DNA of 64,000 nucleotides from CAZMBI01 sp964564675 (GCA_964564675.1 CAZMBI010000001.1:1-64000), one strand, 5' to 3'; counted from the first letter of the stretch, positions 35,723 through 44,788 are shown. Program-made: numbers and translations. The notes: generated by a model from the sequence alone, not told the origin.

Positions 35723-36163
35723 ATGTCTGTTGCATTGCGTTTACAACGCGCCGGGGCCAAAAGCCGCCCGTATTATCATATCGTCGTCACCGATAAGCGC
35801 AATCCGCGCAATGGTCGGTTTATCGAGAAAATCGGAGCATATGACCCGATGCTGGCCAAAAACAATCCGCAGCGCGTTAAAATCAAACAGGAACGCGCCC
35901 AGTATTGGCTTAATGTCGGCGCGCAGCCCTCAGAGCGTGTGCAGCGTTTCCTGTTTAATGCCGGCATCGTGCAGGAAAAACCGGATATTTCGCATAAACC
36001 ACAGAAACCCCGTAAAAATCCGGACAAGAAAACGCGTCAGGAGCTGAATGCCGAAGCCGAGGCGGAAGCGAAGGCCCAAGCCGAGGCCGCCGCCGAGCAG
36101 GACGCTACAACCGAAGAAGCAGCCGCAGACGATGCCGCAAAGGATTCTCAAACCAGCGAATAA
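35723..36163 (+). CDS. rpsP: 30S ribosomal protein S16
   Basis: Family start SVALRLQRAGAKSRPYYHIVVTDKRNPRNGRFIEKIGAYDPM is complete, followed by the C-terminal lobe (ERAQYWLNVGAQPSERVQRFLFNAGIV). It then has a ~60-residue Lys/Glu/Ala-rich tail (EAEAEAKAQAEAAAEQD), a known type of extension in alphaproteobacterial S16. ACGGAGTGAGTC precedes ATG 35723. First gene of the rpsP-rimM-trmD-rplS translation cluster; ffh, often upstream, is not here. Confidence 0.97.
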   Translation: MSVALRLQRAGAKSRPYYHIVVTDKRNPRNGRFIEKIGAYDPMLAKNNPQRVKIKQERAQYWLNVGAQPSERVQRFLFNAGIVQEKPDISHKPQKPRKNPDKKTRQELNAEAEAEAKAQAEAAAEQDATTEEAAADDAAKDSQTSE

Positions 36164-36173
36164 TGCAGAGGAA

Positions 36174-36245
36174 ATGATGGAACTCACACTGGCAGTGATT
36201 GGCCTGGCCTTCGCCATTTATGGCGCCTATATGCACGTCAACTAA
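36174..36245 (+). CDS. 23-residue membrane microprotein between rpsP and rimM
   Basis: MMELTLAVIGLAFAIYGAYM plus HVN: a single transmembrane helix with an acidic residue at the N-side. GCAGAGGAA sits directly before the double ATG (36174/36177), a good ribosome-binding site. It fills most of the rpsP-rimM gap and ends 9 bp before rimM. Such a short frame could be a chance opening, but the Shine-Dalgarno, hydrophobicity and spacing argue for translation, perhaps coupling rpsP to rimM. Confidence 0.4.
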   Translation: MMELTLAVIGLAFAIYGAYMHVN

Positions 36246-36254
36246 GAGGCGCGC

Positions 36255-36758
36255 ATGAGGCAGCACCGGTTTATTCCGCTTGCGGTGATCACCACGCCGC
36301 ATGGCATCCTAGGTGCTTTTAAAATCAAGCCCTTCACCGATAATGCTGACCTGTTACACCAAGCCGGCCCGTGGCAGGATAAGGCGGGTGCTCCCTACCC
36401 GTTGCGTATCGTGGGCGAAGCCAAAGGGCAATGGATCTGCCAGCTGCCCAACGTGACCGACCGGTCCGCCGCCGCCGCGCTGCGTGGCACGGAACTTGGC
36501 CTGTGGCGCGAGCAGTTGCCCGATCCTGCGCCAGATGAGTATTACGTCACCGATCTCGTGGGGATGCAGGTGCTCACCGCAGACGGCGCGTTATTCGGCG
36601 ACGTACTCGCTGTCCGGCATTATGGCGCCTCGGAACTGCTTGAAGTGCGTCAGGCAGCCGACGGCAAAACCGAACTATTCCCGTTCACGCACGCGGTGTT
36701 TCCTGAAATCCGTCATAACGAAAAAACGATAACCATCAATCCGCCGGGCGTGATATGA
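36255..36758 (+). CDS. rimM: 16S rRNA processing protein RimM
   Basis: Assembly factor for the 30S head, binding S19. 167 residues: N-terminal RimM barrel with VITTPHGILGAFKIKPFTD and a PRC-barrel with EYYVTDLVGMQVLTADGALFGDVLAV, ending FPFTHAVFPEIRHNEKTITINPPGVI. ATG 36255 follows the microprotein by 9 bp. trmD comes 88 bp downstream. Confidence 0.94.
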   Translation: MRQHRFIPLAVITTPHGILGAFKIKPFTDNADLLHQAGPWQDKAGAPYPLRIVGEAKGQWICQLPNVTDRSAAAALRGTELGLWREQLPDPAPDEYYVTDLVGMQVLTADGALFGDVLAVRHYGASELLEVRQAADGKTELFPFTHAVFPEIRHNEKTITINPPGVI

Positions 36759-36846
36759 CTATTATTTTCACGTCTCTTGCCGCTTCATGCTACTTGCCGC
36801 ACGTGCCGCAGGATCGCTGAACCCTGACATCAGGTGATTAAACGCT

Positions 36847-37569
36847 ATGTTCCGCGCCATTGTCCTGACCCTGTTTCCCGAACTGTTCCCCGGTCCGCTG
36901 GCTGCCTCGCTCACCGGCAAGGCATTGCAACGCGGGCTATGGACGCTTGAGCCCATCAATATCCGCGATTTCGGGCTGGGCAGGCATCAAACGGTTGATG
37001 ACACGCCGTACGGTGGCGGCGCCGGCATGGTGATGCGCCCGGATGTGGTGGATGCGGCCATCGCCGCAGCCTTCGAGCGCGCGCCGGATGGACGGCTGGT
37101 CTATCTCACTCCGCGCGGCGAACACTTCGATCAGTCGACGGCGCAAACATTAGTGACCGGCAAAAAGCCCCCCGCCCTCATCTTCCTGTGCGGGCGCTAT
37201 GAAGCGATAGACGAGCGTGTGATCGAGAAATATCAACCACTTGAGTTGTCACTGGGGGATTTTGTGATGACCGGCGGCGAACTTGCCGCCATGGCCATGC
37301 TGGATGCCTGTGTGCGCTTATTGCCCGGCGTGATCGGCGAGCCGGAGTCGCTGGCGGAAGAAAGTTTCGGTCTGTCCGAAGATTATGCTTTACTGTTGGA
37401 GCATCCTCACTATACTAAACCACCCGTTTGGCAGGGTGAATCCGTGCCGGAAACCCTGCTCAGCGGAGATCATGCGGGTATTACACGCTGGCGGCTTAAA
37501 CAATCGGAAGCGATGACGGAACAGCGCCGGCCGGACTTGTGGAAAAAATATAAGGGGTTAACACAATGA
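36847..37569 (+). CDS. trmD: tRNA (guanine-N1-)-methyltransferase TrmD
   Basis: SPOUT-family knot methyltransferase making m1G37. 240 residues: VLTLFPELFPGPLAASLTGKAL at the N-terminus, DDTPYGGGAGMVMRPDVV, ALIFLCGRYEAIDERVIEKY, SLGDFVMTGGELAAMAMLDA (knot), and HPHYTKPPVWQGESVPETLLSGDH. All catalytic features are present. The last codon overlaps the rplS start (ATGA). Confidence 0.96.
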   Translation: MFRAIVLTLFPELFPGPLAASLTGKALQRGLWTLEPINIRDFGLGRHQTVDDTPYGGGAGMVMRPDVVDAAIAAAFERAPDGRLVYLTPRGEHFDQSTAQTLVTGKKPPALIFLCGRYEAIDERVIEKYQPLELSLGDFVMTGGELAAMAMLDACVRLLPGVIGEPESLAEESFGLSEDYALLLEHPHYTKPPVWQGESVPETLLSGDHAGITRWRLKQSEAMTEQRRPDLWKKYKGLTQ

Positions 37570-38048
37570 ATATCATTGAAGCGTTGGAGAAAGAGCAACT
37601 CGAAGCGACGGCGGCCGACAAGCGGCTCGATGCGTTTGACGCCGGCGACACGGTGCGCGTAAATGTTAAAATTATTGAGGGAAACACCGAACGGGTGCAG
37701 GCGTTTGAAGGTATTTGTATCGCTAAAAAAGATCGGGGAATCAACACCTCATTCACGGTACGCAAGGTTACCCACGGCGAAGGGGTTGAGCGGATATTCC
37801 CGCTTTACGGGCCGCGCATTGACTCGGTGAAACTGATCCGCAAAGGTGATGTCAGCCGCGCCAAGATTTATTATCTGCGCGGACGCACCGGTAAAGCCGC
37901 ACGTATTAAGGAAAAAAGCGATTTCGGTAAGATTAATACGGCTGAATTGGAGCGTAAGGAAGAGGCACGCCAGGAAGCCCGCGCCGAAAAGAAAAACAGT
38001 GGTGGAAAAAAAGCCCGCGCCAAGAAAGCGGCAAAGGAAGCCAGCTAG
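37566..38048 (+). CDS. rplS: 50S ribosomal protein L19
   Basis: Core of about 110 residues: FDAGDTVRVNVKIIEGNTERVQAFEG, GINTSFTVRKVTHGEGVERIFPLYGPRI, RRGDVSRAKIYYLRGRTGKAARIKE-like C-terminus. It is followed by a ~40-residue Lys/Ala/Arg-rich tail (AEKKNSGGKKARAKKAAKEAS), longer than the usual bacterial L19. Translationally coupled to trmD. Confidence 0.96.
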   Translation: MNIIEALEKEQLEATAADKRLDAFDAGDTVRVNVKIIEGNTERVQAFEGICIAKKDRGINTSFTVRKVTHGEGVERIFPLYGPRIDSVKLIRKGDVSRAKIYYLRGRTGKAARIKEKSDFGKINTAELERKEEARQEARAEKKNSGGKKARAKKAAKEAS

Positions 38049-38051
38049 GCC

Positions 38052-38441
38052 ATGACACGCAGTTTGTATGGGGTGATCGCGGCGTGGGCTCTGGCCATCC
38101 TGCCCATGCAGGCGCCGGGCCAGCCAGCTATTGATGCGCCTGTCCACCCATCGATTAACCCGCCGATTAAAAAGCTGGCACCGGAATTTCTGGCATGGTG
38201 CAAGGCGCATCGCGAAGATAAGTGCCGTATTGTCGCCATCAAATACCGCCAGGCGATGGCCGATGAAACGAATAAAAATTCCGATCTGCCGCAAATCTGC
38301 GTACCCAATCCTATTGCCGGCGACGCACTGACCGACCATATTATCCGCCGCATCGAAAGCGAACCCGAATTACAGCAACTACATGGCGGTGAAGCCATTG
38401 CCGAAATTATGATGCAGGATTATCTGTGTGAAGCGCCATAA
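38052..38441 (+). CDS. Secreted Cys-containing protein, Rap1a/Tai-like pattern
   Basis: 129 residues. N-terminal signal peptide (RSLYGVIAAWALAILPMQAPGQ). The mature part is FLAWCKAHREDKCRIVAIKYRQA, then a polar loop, ICVPNPIAGDALTDHIIRRIESEPELQQL, and an alanine/methionine helix ending DYLCEAP. Four cysteines (WC, C, CVP, C) and this spacing resemble the Rap1a/Tai immunity-protein fold, a family of small periplasmic proteins. That is a pattern-level resemblance only. It follows rplS by 3 bp and is part of the translation cluster's transcript. Confidence 0.65.
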   Translation: MTRSLYGVIAAWALAILPMQAPGQPAIDAPVHPSINPPIKKLAPEFLAWCKAHREDKCRIVAIKYRQAMADETNKNSDLPQICVPNPIAGDALTDHIIRRIESEPELQQLHGGEAIAEIMMQDYLCEAP

Positions 38442-38514
38442 GCCCAGCACCATGGGCAAACGCGGCCATCAGGCCGCAAAGCGTGCGCAACCGGTGAAAA
38501 ATAACAGTCAATGA
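38428..38514 (+). CDS. Possible 28-residue basic protein upstream of leuC
   Basis: Frame from GTG 38428 (overlapping the previous stop) gives MKRHKPSTMGKRGHQAAKRA followed by QPVKNNSQ, with ten basic residues out of 28. It is in the gap before leuC and has no clear Shine-Dalgarno; the ATG at 38452 is an alternative start. It could be a chance frame. Confidence 0.2.
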   Translation: MKRHKPSTMGKRGHQAAKRAQPVKNNSQ

Positions 38515-38524
38515 TCTGAATGCC

Positions 38525-39934
38525 ATGACACAGCCCCAAACCCTTTATGACAAAATCTTTGAATCGCATCTGGTGCATGCGGCCGAGGACGGCACGTGCC
38601 TGCTATATGTCGACCGCCATTTGGTGCATGAAGTGACCAGCCCGCAGGCGTTTGAAGGGCTGCGCCTGGCCGGGCGCCCGGTGCGCCGACCAGATGCAGC
38701 GCTGGCCGTGGCCGATCATAACGTGCCCACAACGCCGGATCGCGCCGAAGGCATTAAAGACGAAACCTCACGCATCCAGGTGGACACGCTGGAGCAAAAC
38801 TGCGCCGAATTCGGTATCACCCATTTTAAGATGGCAGATACCCGCCAGGGCATTGTGCATATTGTCGGCCCCGAACAGGGATTCACCCAGCCGGGGATGA
38901 CGATTGTATGCGGCGATTCGCATACCTCGACGCACGGCGCATTCGGCGCGCTGGCGTTTGGCATCGGCACCTCGGAAGTCGAGCACGTGCTGGCCACCCA
39001 AACGCTCATTCAGCAACGCGCCAAAAACATGCGGGTGGAAGTCAACGGCACGCTGCCGGTGGGTGTCACCGCCAAAGATATCGTACTGGCCATTATCGGC
39101 AAAATCGGCACCGCCGGCGGAACCGGGTATGTCATTGAATATGCTGGAGATGCCATCCGCAGCCTGTCGATGGAAGGGCGCATGACGGTGTGCAATATGT
39201 CCATTGAAGCCGGTGCCCGCGCCGGACTGATTGCGCCGGATGATAAGACGTTTGACTATATCAAAGGCCGTCCGCTGGCCCCACAGGGTGATGACTGGGA
39301 ACGCGCCGTCGCCTACTGGAAAAGCCTGCCGTCGGACCCGGGCGCGCGTTACGATCATACCGTCACACTCGATGCCGCCGAAATCATCCCTCAGGTCAGC
39401 TGGGGCACCAGCCCACAGGATGTGCTGCCGGTGACCGGCAGTATCCCCTCGCCGCAGGATTTCACCAATGGTCGGGGCGAGTCGGTGGCGCGTGCGCTAG
39501 AATATATGGGTCTTACAGCCGGCACTCGACTGACGGATATCGCGGTGGATAAGGTCTTTATCGGCTCATGCACCAATGGCCGGATTGAAGATCTGCGCGA
39601 AGCTGCCAAAATCGCACAGGGGCGTAAAGTGGCACCTAACGTCAAACTGGCCATGGTGGTGCCGGGTTCCGGCCTGGTGAAAGCCCAGGCCGAGCAGGAA
39701 GGCCTGCACGAGATTTTTAGCGCCGCCGGGTTTGAATGGCGCGAACCGGGCTGTTCGATGTGTCTGGCAATGAATGCCGACCGGCTGGAGCCGGGCGAGC
39801 GCTGCGCCTCCACTTCCAACCGCAATTTTGAGGGTCGCCAGGGCCGCGGCGGGCGCACGCATCTGATGTCACCCGCCATGGCCGTGGCTGCGGCGGTAAC
39901 CGGCCACCTCGCCGACGTGCGGGAGTTGGAATAA
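38525..39934 (+). CDS. leuC: 3-isopropylmalate dehydratase large subunit LeuC
   Basis: Leucine biosynthesis, [4Fe-4S] isomerase. 469 residues: TLYDKIFESHLVHAAEDGTCLLYVDRHLVHEVTSPQAFEGLR at the N-terminus; VCGDSHTSTHGAFGALAFGIGTSEVEHVLATQTL; cluster cysteines in VFIGSCTNGRIEDL and EPGCSMCLAMNAD; TSNRNFEGRQGRGGRTHLMSP. The small subunit leuD and leuB normally follow, but here a DUF4160/DUF2442 pair and an oppositely oriented efflux system come next. Confidence 0.97.
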   Translation: MTQPQTLYDKIFESHLVHAAEDGTCLLYVDRHLVHEVTSPQAFEGLRLAGRPVRRPDAALAVADHNVPTTPDRAEGIKDETSRIQVDTLEQNCAEFGITHFKMADTRQGIVHIVGPEQGFTQPGMTIVCGDSHTSTHGAFGALAFGIGTSEVEHVLATQTLIQQRAKNMRVEVNGTLPVGVTAKDIVLAIIGKIGTAGGTGYVIEYAGDAIRSLSMEGRMTVCNMSIEAGARAGLIAPDDKTFDYIKGRPLAPQGDDWERAVAYWKSLPSDPGARYDHTVTLDAAEIIPQVSWGTSPQDVLPVTGSIPSPQDFTNGRGESVARALEYMGLTAGTRLTDIAVDKVFIGSCTNGRIEDLREAAKIAQGRKVAPNVKLAMVVPGSGLVKAQAEQEGLHEIFSAAGFEWREPGCSMCLAMNADRLEPGERCASTSNRNFEGRQGRGGRTHLMSPAMAVAAAVTGHLADVRELE

Positions 39935-39937
39935 CAC

Positions 39938-40175
39938 ATGCCAACCATACTCCGCTGGAAAGGCTTTCGCTTTTATTTTTACAGCCAAGAGGGGATTGAA
40001 CCTCCACACATTCATATCGATAAAGCCGGCGCCAGCGCTAAATTCTGGCTCAATCCGGTTTCACTTGCAAAAAAACCTCGGATTTTCGGATGATGAATTG
40101 AATATTTTGGAAAAAAAGGTGATTGACCATGAGCATTACTTTACCGACGCGTGGACACGCTACTTTAGTAAATGA
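39938..40175 (+). pseudogene. DUF4160 family protein, frameshifted at an A7 run
   Basis: The first 51 codons give MPTILRWKGFRFYFYSQEG then EPPHIHIDKAGASAKFWLNP, the whole conserved start of DUF4160 proteins, and then run into TGA at 40091. If one A is skipped in the A7 run at 40069-40075, the frame continues as NLGFSDDELNILEKKVIDHE to WTRYFSK and stops at 40173. That gives a 78-residue protein of normal DUF4160 length with its usual C-terminus. So one base separates an intact gene from this. Causes could be a true mutation, a homopolymer sequencing error, or transcriptional slippage. The 3' end overlaps the next gene by 47 bp. Confidence 0.8.
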
Positions 40176-40425
40176 TGCCACCGTGACGAATGTGCGTGTA
40201 ACCGAAGAAAGTTTAAGCGTTACCCTTTCAGACGGGCGGGTGATTACCACCCCCTTGTCCTGGTATCCACGGCTTGCCACGGCCAGTCCCGAGGCGCAGG
40301 CAAATTGGGAAATTTGTGGTGCCGGTGAAGGCATTCACTGGCCTGAGCTTGATGAAGATTTAAGTATCGAAGGGATGTTACGAGGGCAGCCTTCGGTTGA
40401 GTTACGGCACACGACATCCATTTAA
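40129..40425 (+). CDS. DUF2442 family protein
   Basis: 98 residues from ATG 40129 (AAGGTG upstream). The DUF2442 pattern is clear: VTNVRVTEESLSVTLSDGRVITTPLSWYPRLATASPEAQANWE, then GIHWPELDEDLSIEGMLRG. DUF4160 and DUF2442 genes are often adjacent, as here, and are suspected of forming a toxin-antitoxin-like or regulatory pair; neither role is demonstrated to my knowledge. This partner is intact while the DUF4160 gene is frameshifted. Confidence 0.85.
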   Translation: MSITLPTRGHATLVNDATVTNVRVTEESLSVTLSDGRVITTPLSWYPRLATASPEAQANWEICGAGEGIHWPELDEDLSIEGMLRGQPSVELRHTTSI

Positions 40426-40505
40426 ACATGTTTTTAAGAAGAGGTATGCGTAGAAGAAAAGTCAGACGATTCTTCTGACAGGGCGTCCCCGCGCAAATAT
40501 CCATA

Positions 40506-43500
40506 TCATGAGGGACGATACCCTCTTGCCCGCCCCTCTTTGCGCAGCCAGGCGGGGACTTTTTCTTCCAGCAGCAACAGGCAGGGCGTAAAAAAAAGCG
40601 TCAGGATGGTGGCAAAGGATAACCCACCAGCAATGGCGGTGGAAAGCTGCACCCACCATTGCGAGGACGGCGCGCCGAACAAAATGCTGCGGCCGAAGAA
40701 ATCGATGGTCATCTCGAATACCATTGGCAGCAAACCGAGCACGGTGGTCCCGGCGGTCAGCAGAATCGGCCGCAGGCGCTGCGCGCCGGTGCGCAGTAAC
40801 GCCTCTTGCAGCTCAACGCCCGATTGACGCAGGCCCTTGAAGGTATTGATAAAGATGATGTTGTTATTAACTACAATCCCGGCCAGCGATATCACGCCGA
40901 CCCCGCACATGACGATGCCAAAGGCCGTGTCGGTGATGAGCAGCGCCAGAAACACGCCGCCGGTGGAGAAAAACACCGCGCTCATAATCACAAACATGGC
41001 GTAGATACTGTTGAACTGCGTCACCAGAATTATCGCCATCAAAAACAACGCCACCAGAAAGGCCATACTCAGGAACTCACCGGCTTCGGCCTGCTCTTCG
41101 TCTTCGCCCTTGAAGGCCACGCTCACCCGCGGGTCGAGAGGTGCATGCTGCTGCATCCAGGCTTTCAGTTGCGTCACTTTCTGGTCCACGTTGAGCTCGG
41201 GCTCAACATCAGCGCGCACCGTCATCGAGCGCTGGCCGTCCACGCGGCGAATGGTGCCCACCTGCTGCTGCGCCTCGCGCGTGATGAAGGTGTTGATGGG
41301 CACCAGCCCTTGCGGGGTATGAACCCGTAGCCTGTCGAGCTGGCTGAGATTGCGATATTCTTCCGGAAAGCGCACGACGATATCGATTTCATCATCGGCT
41401 TCATCAGGGCGATAGGTATTGACGATAATGCCGTTGGTTGCCAGCTTGACCACCTGCCCGATCATATTCACATCGACATTAAACTGCCCGGCCAGTTCAC
41501 GATTGACGGTAAGCTTCCATTCAATGCCCGGTACCGGGCGTTCATCCACCACGTTGATAAACCCGCCGACGGCCTTCATCCCTTCGCGCACAGATTGCAC
41601 GGCAGGGCTCAACGTTTCCGGCGCGCGCGAAGTGAACTGAATCTGCACGTCTTTGCCGACCGGCGGCCCCTGCTCCTGCTTGACGGTTTCGATGATCACG
41701 CCGGGAATGTCGGCCGTGCCTGCGCGGATGTCGCTTAAGATGGCATCGGCGGGACGGCGTTTCTGCCAGTCAACCAGCTCAAGGTTAATCTGTCCGATCA
41801 GATCCTCAGCCGTATCCTGCTGGCGGCCGAATTTACCGGCATTGGCAAAGCGGATTTTAATCCCCTCCATCCCGGCGATGCGCGCTTCGACCCGGCGTAC
41901 AAGGGCATCTTTTTCCTGCACGGAATAGTTGCCCTGCGCGCGTACATCCACCCGCACGTTTTTCGGCTCAATATCCGGGAAAAACTCCACCCCTGCCCCG
42001 AACTGGGCAAACGCGGCGATGATTAACGCGACAAAGCCGACAATCGCGCCCATGGTTTTAAACGGATGGGCCAGCGCCCGGCTCAGCGCGTGTAAATAGC
42101 GTTTGGTAAAACGATGCAGATCGCTCAGCGGGCCGGAATCGGCCGCGCGTACCGCTTTAATCTGACGCTCGCCGGCCGGAGCGGGTTTGCCAAGCTTTGC
42201 CCCCAGCGCCGGCGTGAAAATGAGCGCCATCAGCAGCGAGCCGGATAGCGTCAGCAATAGCGTTATCGGCATGAATTTCATGAACTCGCCGACCATCCCT
42301 GGCCAGAACAGCAGCGGTAAAAAGACCACAAGCGTGGTGACGGTGGAGGCGATAATCGGCCAGGCCATACGTTTGGCGGCGCGCGGATAGGCAGCGTGCG
42401 CGGGCACACCGTCCATCATCAGCCTATCGGCATATTCGCAGACCACAATCGCCGCATCGACCAGCATACCGATCGATAAAATCAGGCTGAACAGCACCAC
42501 GATATTCATGGTAAAGCCCATCAGCCCCAAACACAGCACACCGAATAAAAACGCGCCGGGAATAGCCACCGCCACCAGCGCCGCCGAGCGTATCCCCATC
42601 ACGACCAGCACCACACCGGCCACCAGCAGAATTGCCAGAATGACATTATTTTGCAGATTGCCGAGCATCTCGACAATTTCTTCGGACTGATCGCCGGAAT
42701 AAACCACATCTACCCCCGGTGGCCAGTAGGCGCGCTCTTCGGCAACCACCGCCTTCACCGCTTCCACCGTTTCGATGATATTGGCGCCGACGCGCTTGGA
42801 GACCTGCAGGCCAATCGCCGGTTTGCCGTTTACCCGGGCGATATTCTGCCGGTCTTTAAAGCCGCGGCGCACCTCGGCCACGTCTTCCAGCGACGTTACC
42901 ACGCCATTATCCACTTTCAACGGGATCTGGCGCATATCCCGCGCGGTTTCGATCAGCCCCGGCAGTTTGAGCGCAAAACTCCCGGCACCGCTATCCATCT
43001 CACCGGCTGGCACCAGAATATTATTATTATCGACCCGCTCGAACACTTCCGCCGGCGAGATGTTATAGCTTTCAAGCACCAGCGGATCGATCATCATGGT
43101 GAGTTCTTCTTCGCGGTCACCGGCGATTTTAGCTTCCAGCACCTGAGAGAGGTTTTCGATGGCATCGCGCAGATCACGCGCCAGCCGTACCAGCGTGCGT
43201 TCATCGACATCGCCGGTCAGTGACACGTTCAGGATTGGGAATTTACTGAAGCTCAGCTCGACGACGTTGGGTTCGTCGGTTTCCTCCGGCAGGTCGGGTT
43301 TGGCGTCGTCGACATAATTGCGGACATCGGCCAGCGCCTTATCGCTGTCAAAGCCGGCCTGAAACTCGAGGCTGACCGAGCCGTAGCCTTCCGTGGCCTG
43401 TGCGGTCATTTCCTTGACCGCCTCAATGGATTGCAGCTTTTTTTCCACCGGCCGCAGCAGCAGCCGCTCGGCATCCTCCGGCGAGACGCCCTCCAGCGTC

Positions 43501-43649
43501 ATTGTGGTATAAATATAAGGGATTTTCACATCCGGCGCGGATTCCTTGGGTACCGTCTCATAGGCCACCAGCCCGCTGACCATAATAAAGGCGAGCAAGA
43601 GAAAAACCGTCCGCCAGCGCTCAACAGCTGCATCAATCAGGGTATGCAT
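40506..43649 (-). CDS. RND-family efflux transporter (HAE1-like), inner-membrane pump
   Basis: 1047 residues with the RND layout: TM1 near the N-terminus (TVFLLLAFIMVSGLVAY), a large periplasmic porter loop (about 35-330), TM2-6 (for example ILAILLVAGVVLVVMGI and the TM4 motif LILSIGMLVDAAIVVCEYAD with the proton-relay Asp), a second porter loop (about 560-850), and TM8-12 (AFLVALFLMAIILVTQFN, GVGVISLAGIVVNNNIIFIN). ATG 43649 lies 11 bp after the adaptor gene. Proton-driven export of a drug-like or lipidic substrate; no outer-membrane TolC partner is encoded nearby. Confidence 0.92.
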   Translation of the reverse strand: MHTLIDAAVERWRTVFLLLAFIMVSGLVAYETVPKESAPDVKIPYIYTTMTLEGVSPEDAERLLLRPVEKKLQSIEAVKEMTAQATEGYGSVSLEFQAGFDSDKALADVRNYVDDAKPDLPEETDEPNVVELSFSKFPILNVSLTGDVDERTLVRLARDLRDAIENLSQVLEAKIAGDREEELTMMIDPLVLESYNISPAEVFERVDNNNILVPAGEMDSGAGSFALKLPGLIETARDMRQIPLKVDNGVVTSLEDVAEVRRGFKDRQNIARVNGKPAIGLQVSKRVGANIIETVEAVKAVVAEERAYWPPGVDVVYSGDQSEEIVEMLGNLQNNVILAILLVAGVVLVVMGIRSAALVAVAIPGAFLFGVLCLGLMGFTMNIVVLFSLILSIGMLVDAAIVVCEYADRLMMDGVPAHAAYPRAAKRMAWPIIASTVTTLVVFLPLLFWPGMVGEFMKFMPITLLLTLSGSLLMALIFTPALGAKLGKPAPAGERQIKAVRAADSGPLSDLHRFTKRYLHALSRALAHPFKTMGAIVGFVALIIAAFAQFGAGVEFFPDIEPKNVRVDVRAQGNYSVQEKDALVRRVEARIAGMEGIKIRFANAGKFGRQQDTAEDLIGQINLELVDWQKRRPADAILSDIRAGTADIPGVIIETVKQEQGPPVGKDVQIQFTSRAPETLSPAVQSVREGMKAVGGFINVVDERPVPGIEWKLTVNRELAGQFNVDVNMIGQVVKLATNGIIVNTYRPDEADDEIDIVVRFPEEYRNLSQLDRLRVHTPQGLVPINTFITREAQQQVGTIRRVDGQRSMTVRADVEPELNVDQKVTQLKAWMQQHAPLDPRVSVAFKGEDEEQAEAGEFLSMAFLVALFLMAIILVTQFNSIYAMFVIMSAVFFSTGGVFLALLITDTAFGIVMCGVGVISLAGIVVNNNIIFINTFKGLRQSGVELQEALLRTGAQRLRPILLTAGTTVLGLLPMVFEMTIDFFGRSILFGAPSSQWWVQLSTAIAGGLSFATILTLFFTPCLLLLEEKVPAWLRKEGRARGYRPS

Positions 43650-43660
43650 CTGTCACCCCA

Positions 43661-44788
43661 TCATCCATCCTGATCCGCCTGCGTGCCGTCCGCTTTCGTC
43701 ACCCGCGCTACCATCGCCGCATCAAGCTGCTGGCCAGCTGATACGAAGGCCTGACCGAGCGTAATCAACGTGATTTCCGGCGGCAATCCGGCAATCCACA
43801 TGCCTTCCTTGGTGTCTTCCACAATCTCTACCGGACGGAATCGCACGATATTGTCTGCATCAAGCACTTTCACGCCAACTTCGCCCTCATCATCGAGCGC
43901 CAGCACAGAGGGCGAAACAAAATACGCATCCACCGTTTCGGCGGGAATTTCCAGCTCGGTAGTCAACCCGGCGGGCATCACATAATCCGGATTGGGAATC
44001 GACACCTCCACCCGGAACGTGCGGCTTTCCGTATCGGCCACACTGGACAGATAGGTCACCTCTCCGGTCACGTCGCGATTGATTTCCCTGATATGTCCGA
44101 TCGCCTTTTCACCCTTTGCAATATGGGCGCGGTCACGCTCGGAAATCTGCCCGACAATCAGCAATGGGGACGGATCGACCACCGTAGCCAGATCGCCCTC
44201 CCCGCCAAATACACCGACACCGACAAAATCCCCGATCTCAACATTGACATTTTCCAGTATGCCATCAAAGGGTGCGCGCAGTTTGGTGTATTGCAAATCC
44301 AGTTCAATTTCGTGCAGTGTAACCCGCGCCTCCTCCAGATTGGTTTTGGCCTCGGCCAGACGGATTTCTGTCTGAAAGCCTTGCGCCTGCAGTTTTTGTG
44401 CGGCGTTATATTCGATTTCACGCTGCTTGAGCAGTGCTTTTGCCCGCGCCAGCTGCGCCCGGCGGTTGCGCACGTCAATTTCAACGATCACGTCGCCTTG
44501 CTCCAGTATGCCGCCTTCGGCGGCAGGAATCGCCTTCACCGTACCCTGGGTTTCAGCTTTCAGGGCAACGCGGCGGTAGGGCGCAGTTGCGCCATACAGT
44601 ACCACCTTGCGCTGATGCGGCTGCGAGCGCAGCTTTTCCACCGCCAGCACGGTTTCGAGGTCCACGCCGGTGGCCTGAGCAGCGTCGCGCTCTTCAGGCG
44701 TACCGTCTGGCGGGAACAAGAGGCCCGATAGCAACCAGAGCCCTACGAGGACAAGCGCACCGAGTGCTACTTTATAGGATAATGCCAT
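43661..44788 (-). CDS. RND efflux periplasmic adaptor (HlyD/MFP family)
   Basis: 375 residues with an N-terminal membrane anchor (LGALVLVGLWLLSGLLF). Lipoyl-like half-motifs are ETQGTVKAIPAAEGGILEQGDVI and LRAPFDGILENVNVEIGDFV, separated by the helical hairpin (ALLKQREIEYNAAQKLQAQG, ETRLAEAKTNLEEARVTLHE-type text). A beta-barrel domain with QISERDRAHIAKGEKAIG and VSIPNPDYVMPAGLTTELEIP follows. It is the first gene of the operon and bridges the RND pump to an outer-membrane channel. Divergent from hisZ. Confidence 0.92.
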   Translation of the reverse strand: MALSYKVALGALVLVGLWLLSGLLFPPDGTPEERDAAQATGVDLETVLAVEKLRSQPHQRKVVLYGATAPYRRVALKAETQGTVKAIPAAEGGILEQGDVIVEIDVRNRRAQLARAKALLKQREIEYNAAQKLQAQGFQTEIRLAEAKTNLEEARVTLHEIELDLQYTKLRAPFDGILENVNVEIGDFVGVGVFGGEGDLATVVDPSPLLIVGQISERDRAHIAKGEKAIGHIREINRDVTGEVTYLSSVADTESRTFRVEVSIPNPDYVMPAGLTTELEIPAETVDAYFVSPSVLALDDEGEVGVKVLDADNIVRFRPVEIVEDTKEGMWIAGLPPEITLITLGQAFVSAGQQLDAAMVARVTKADGTQADQDG

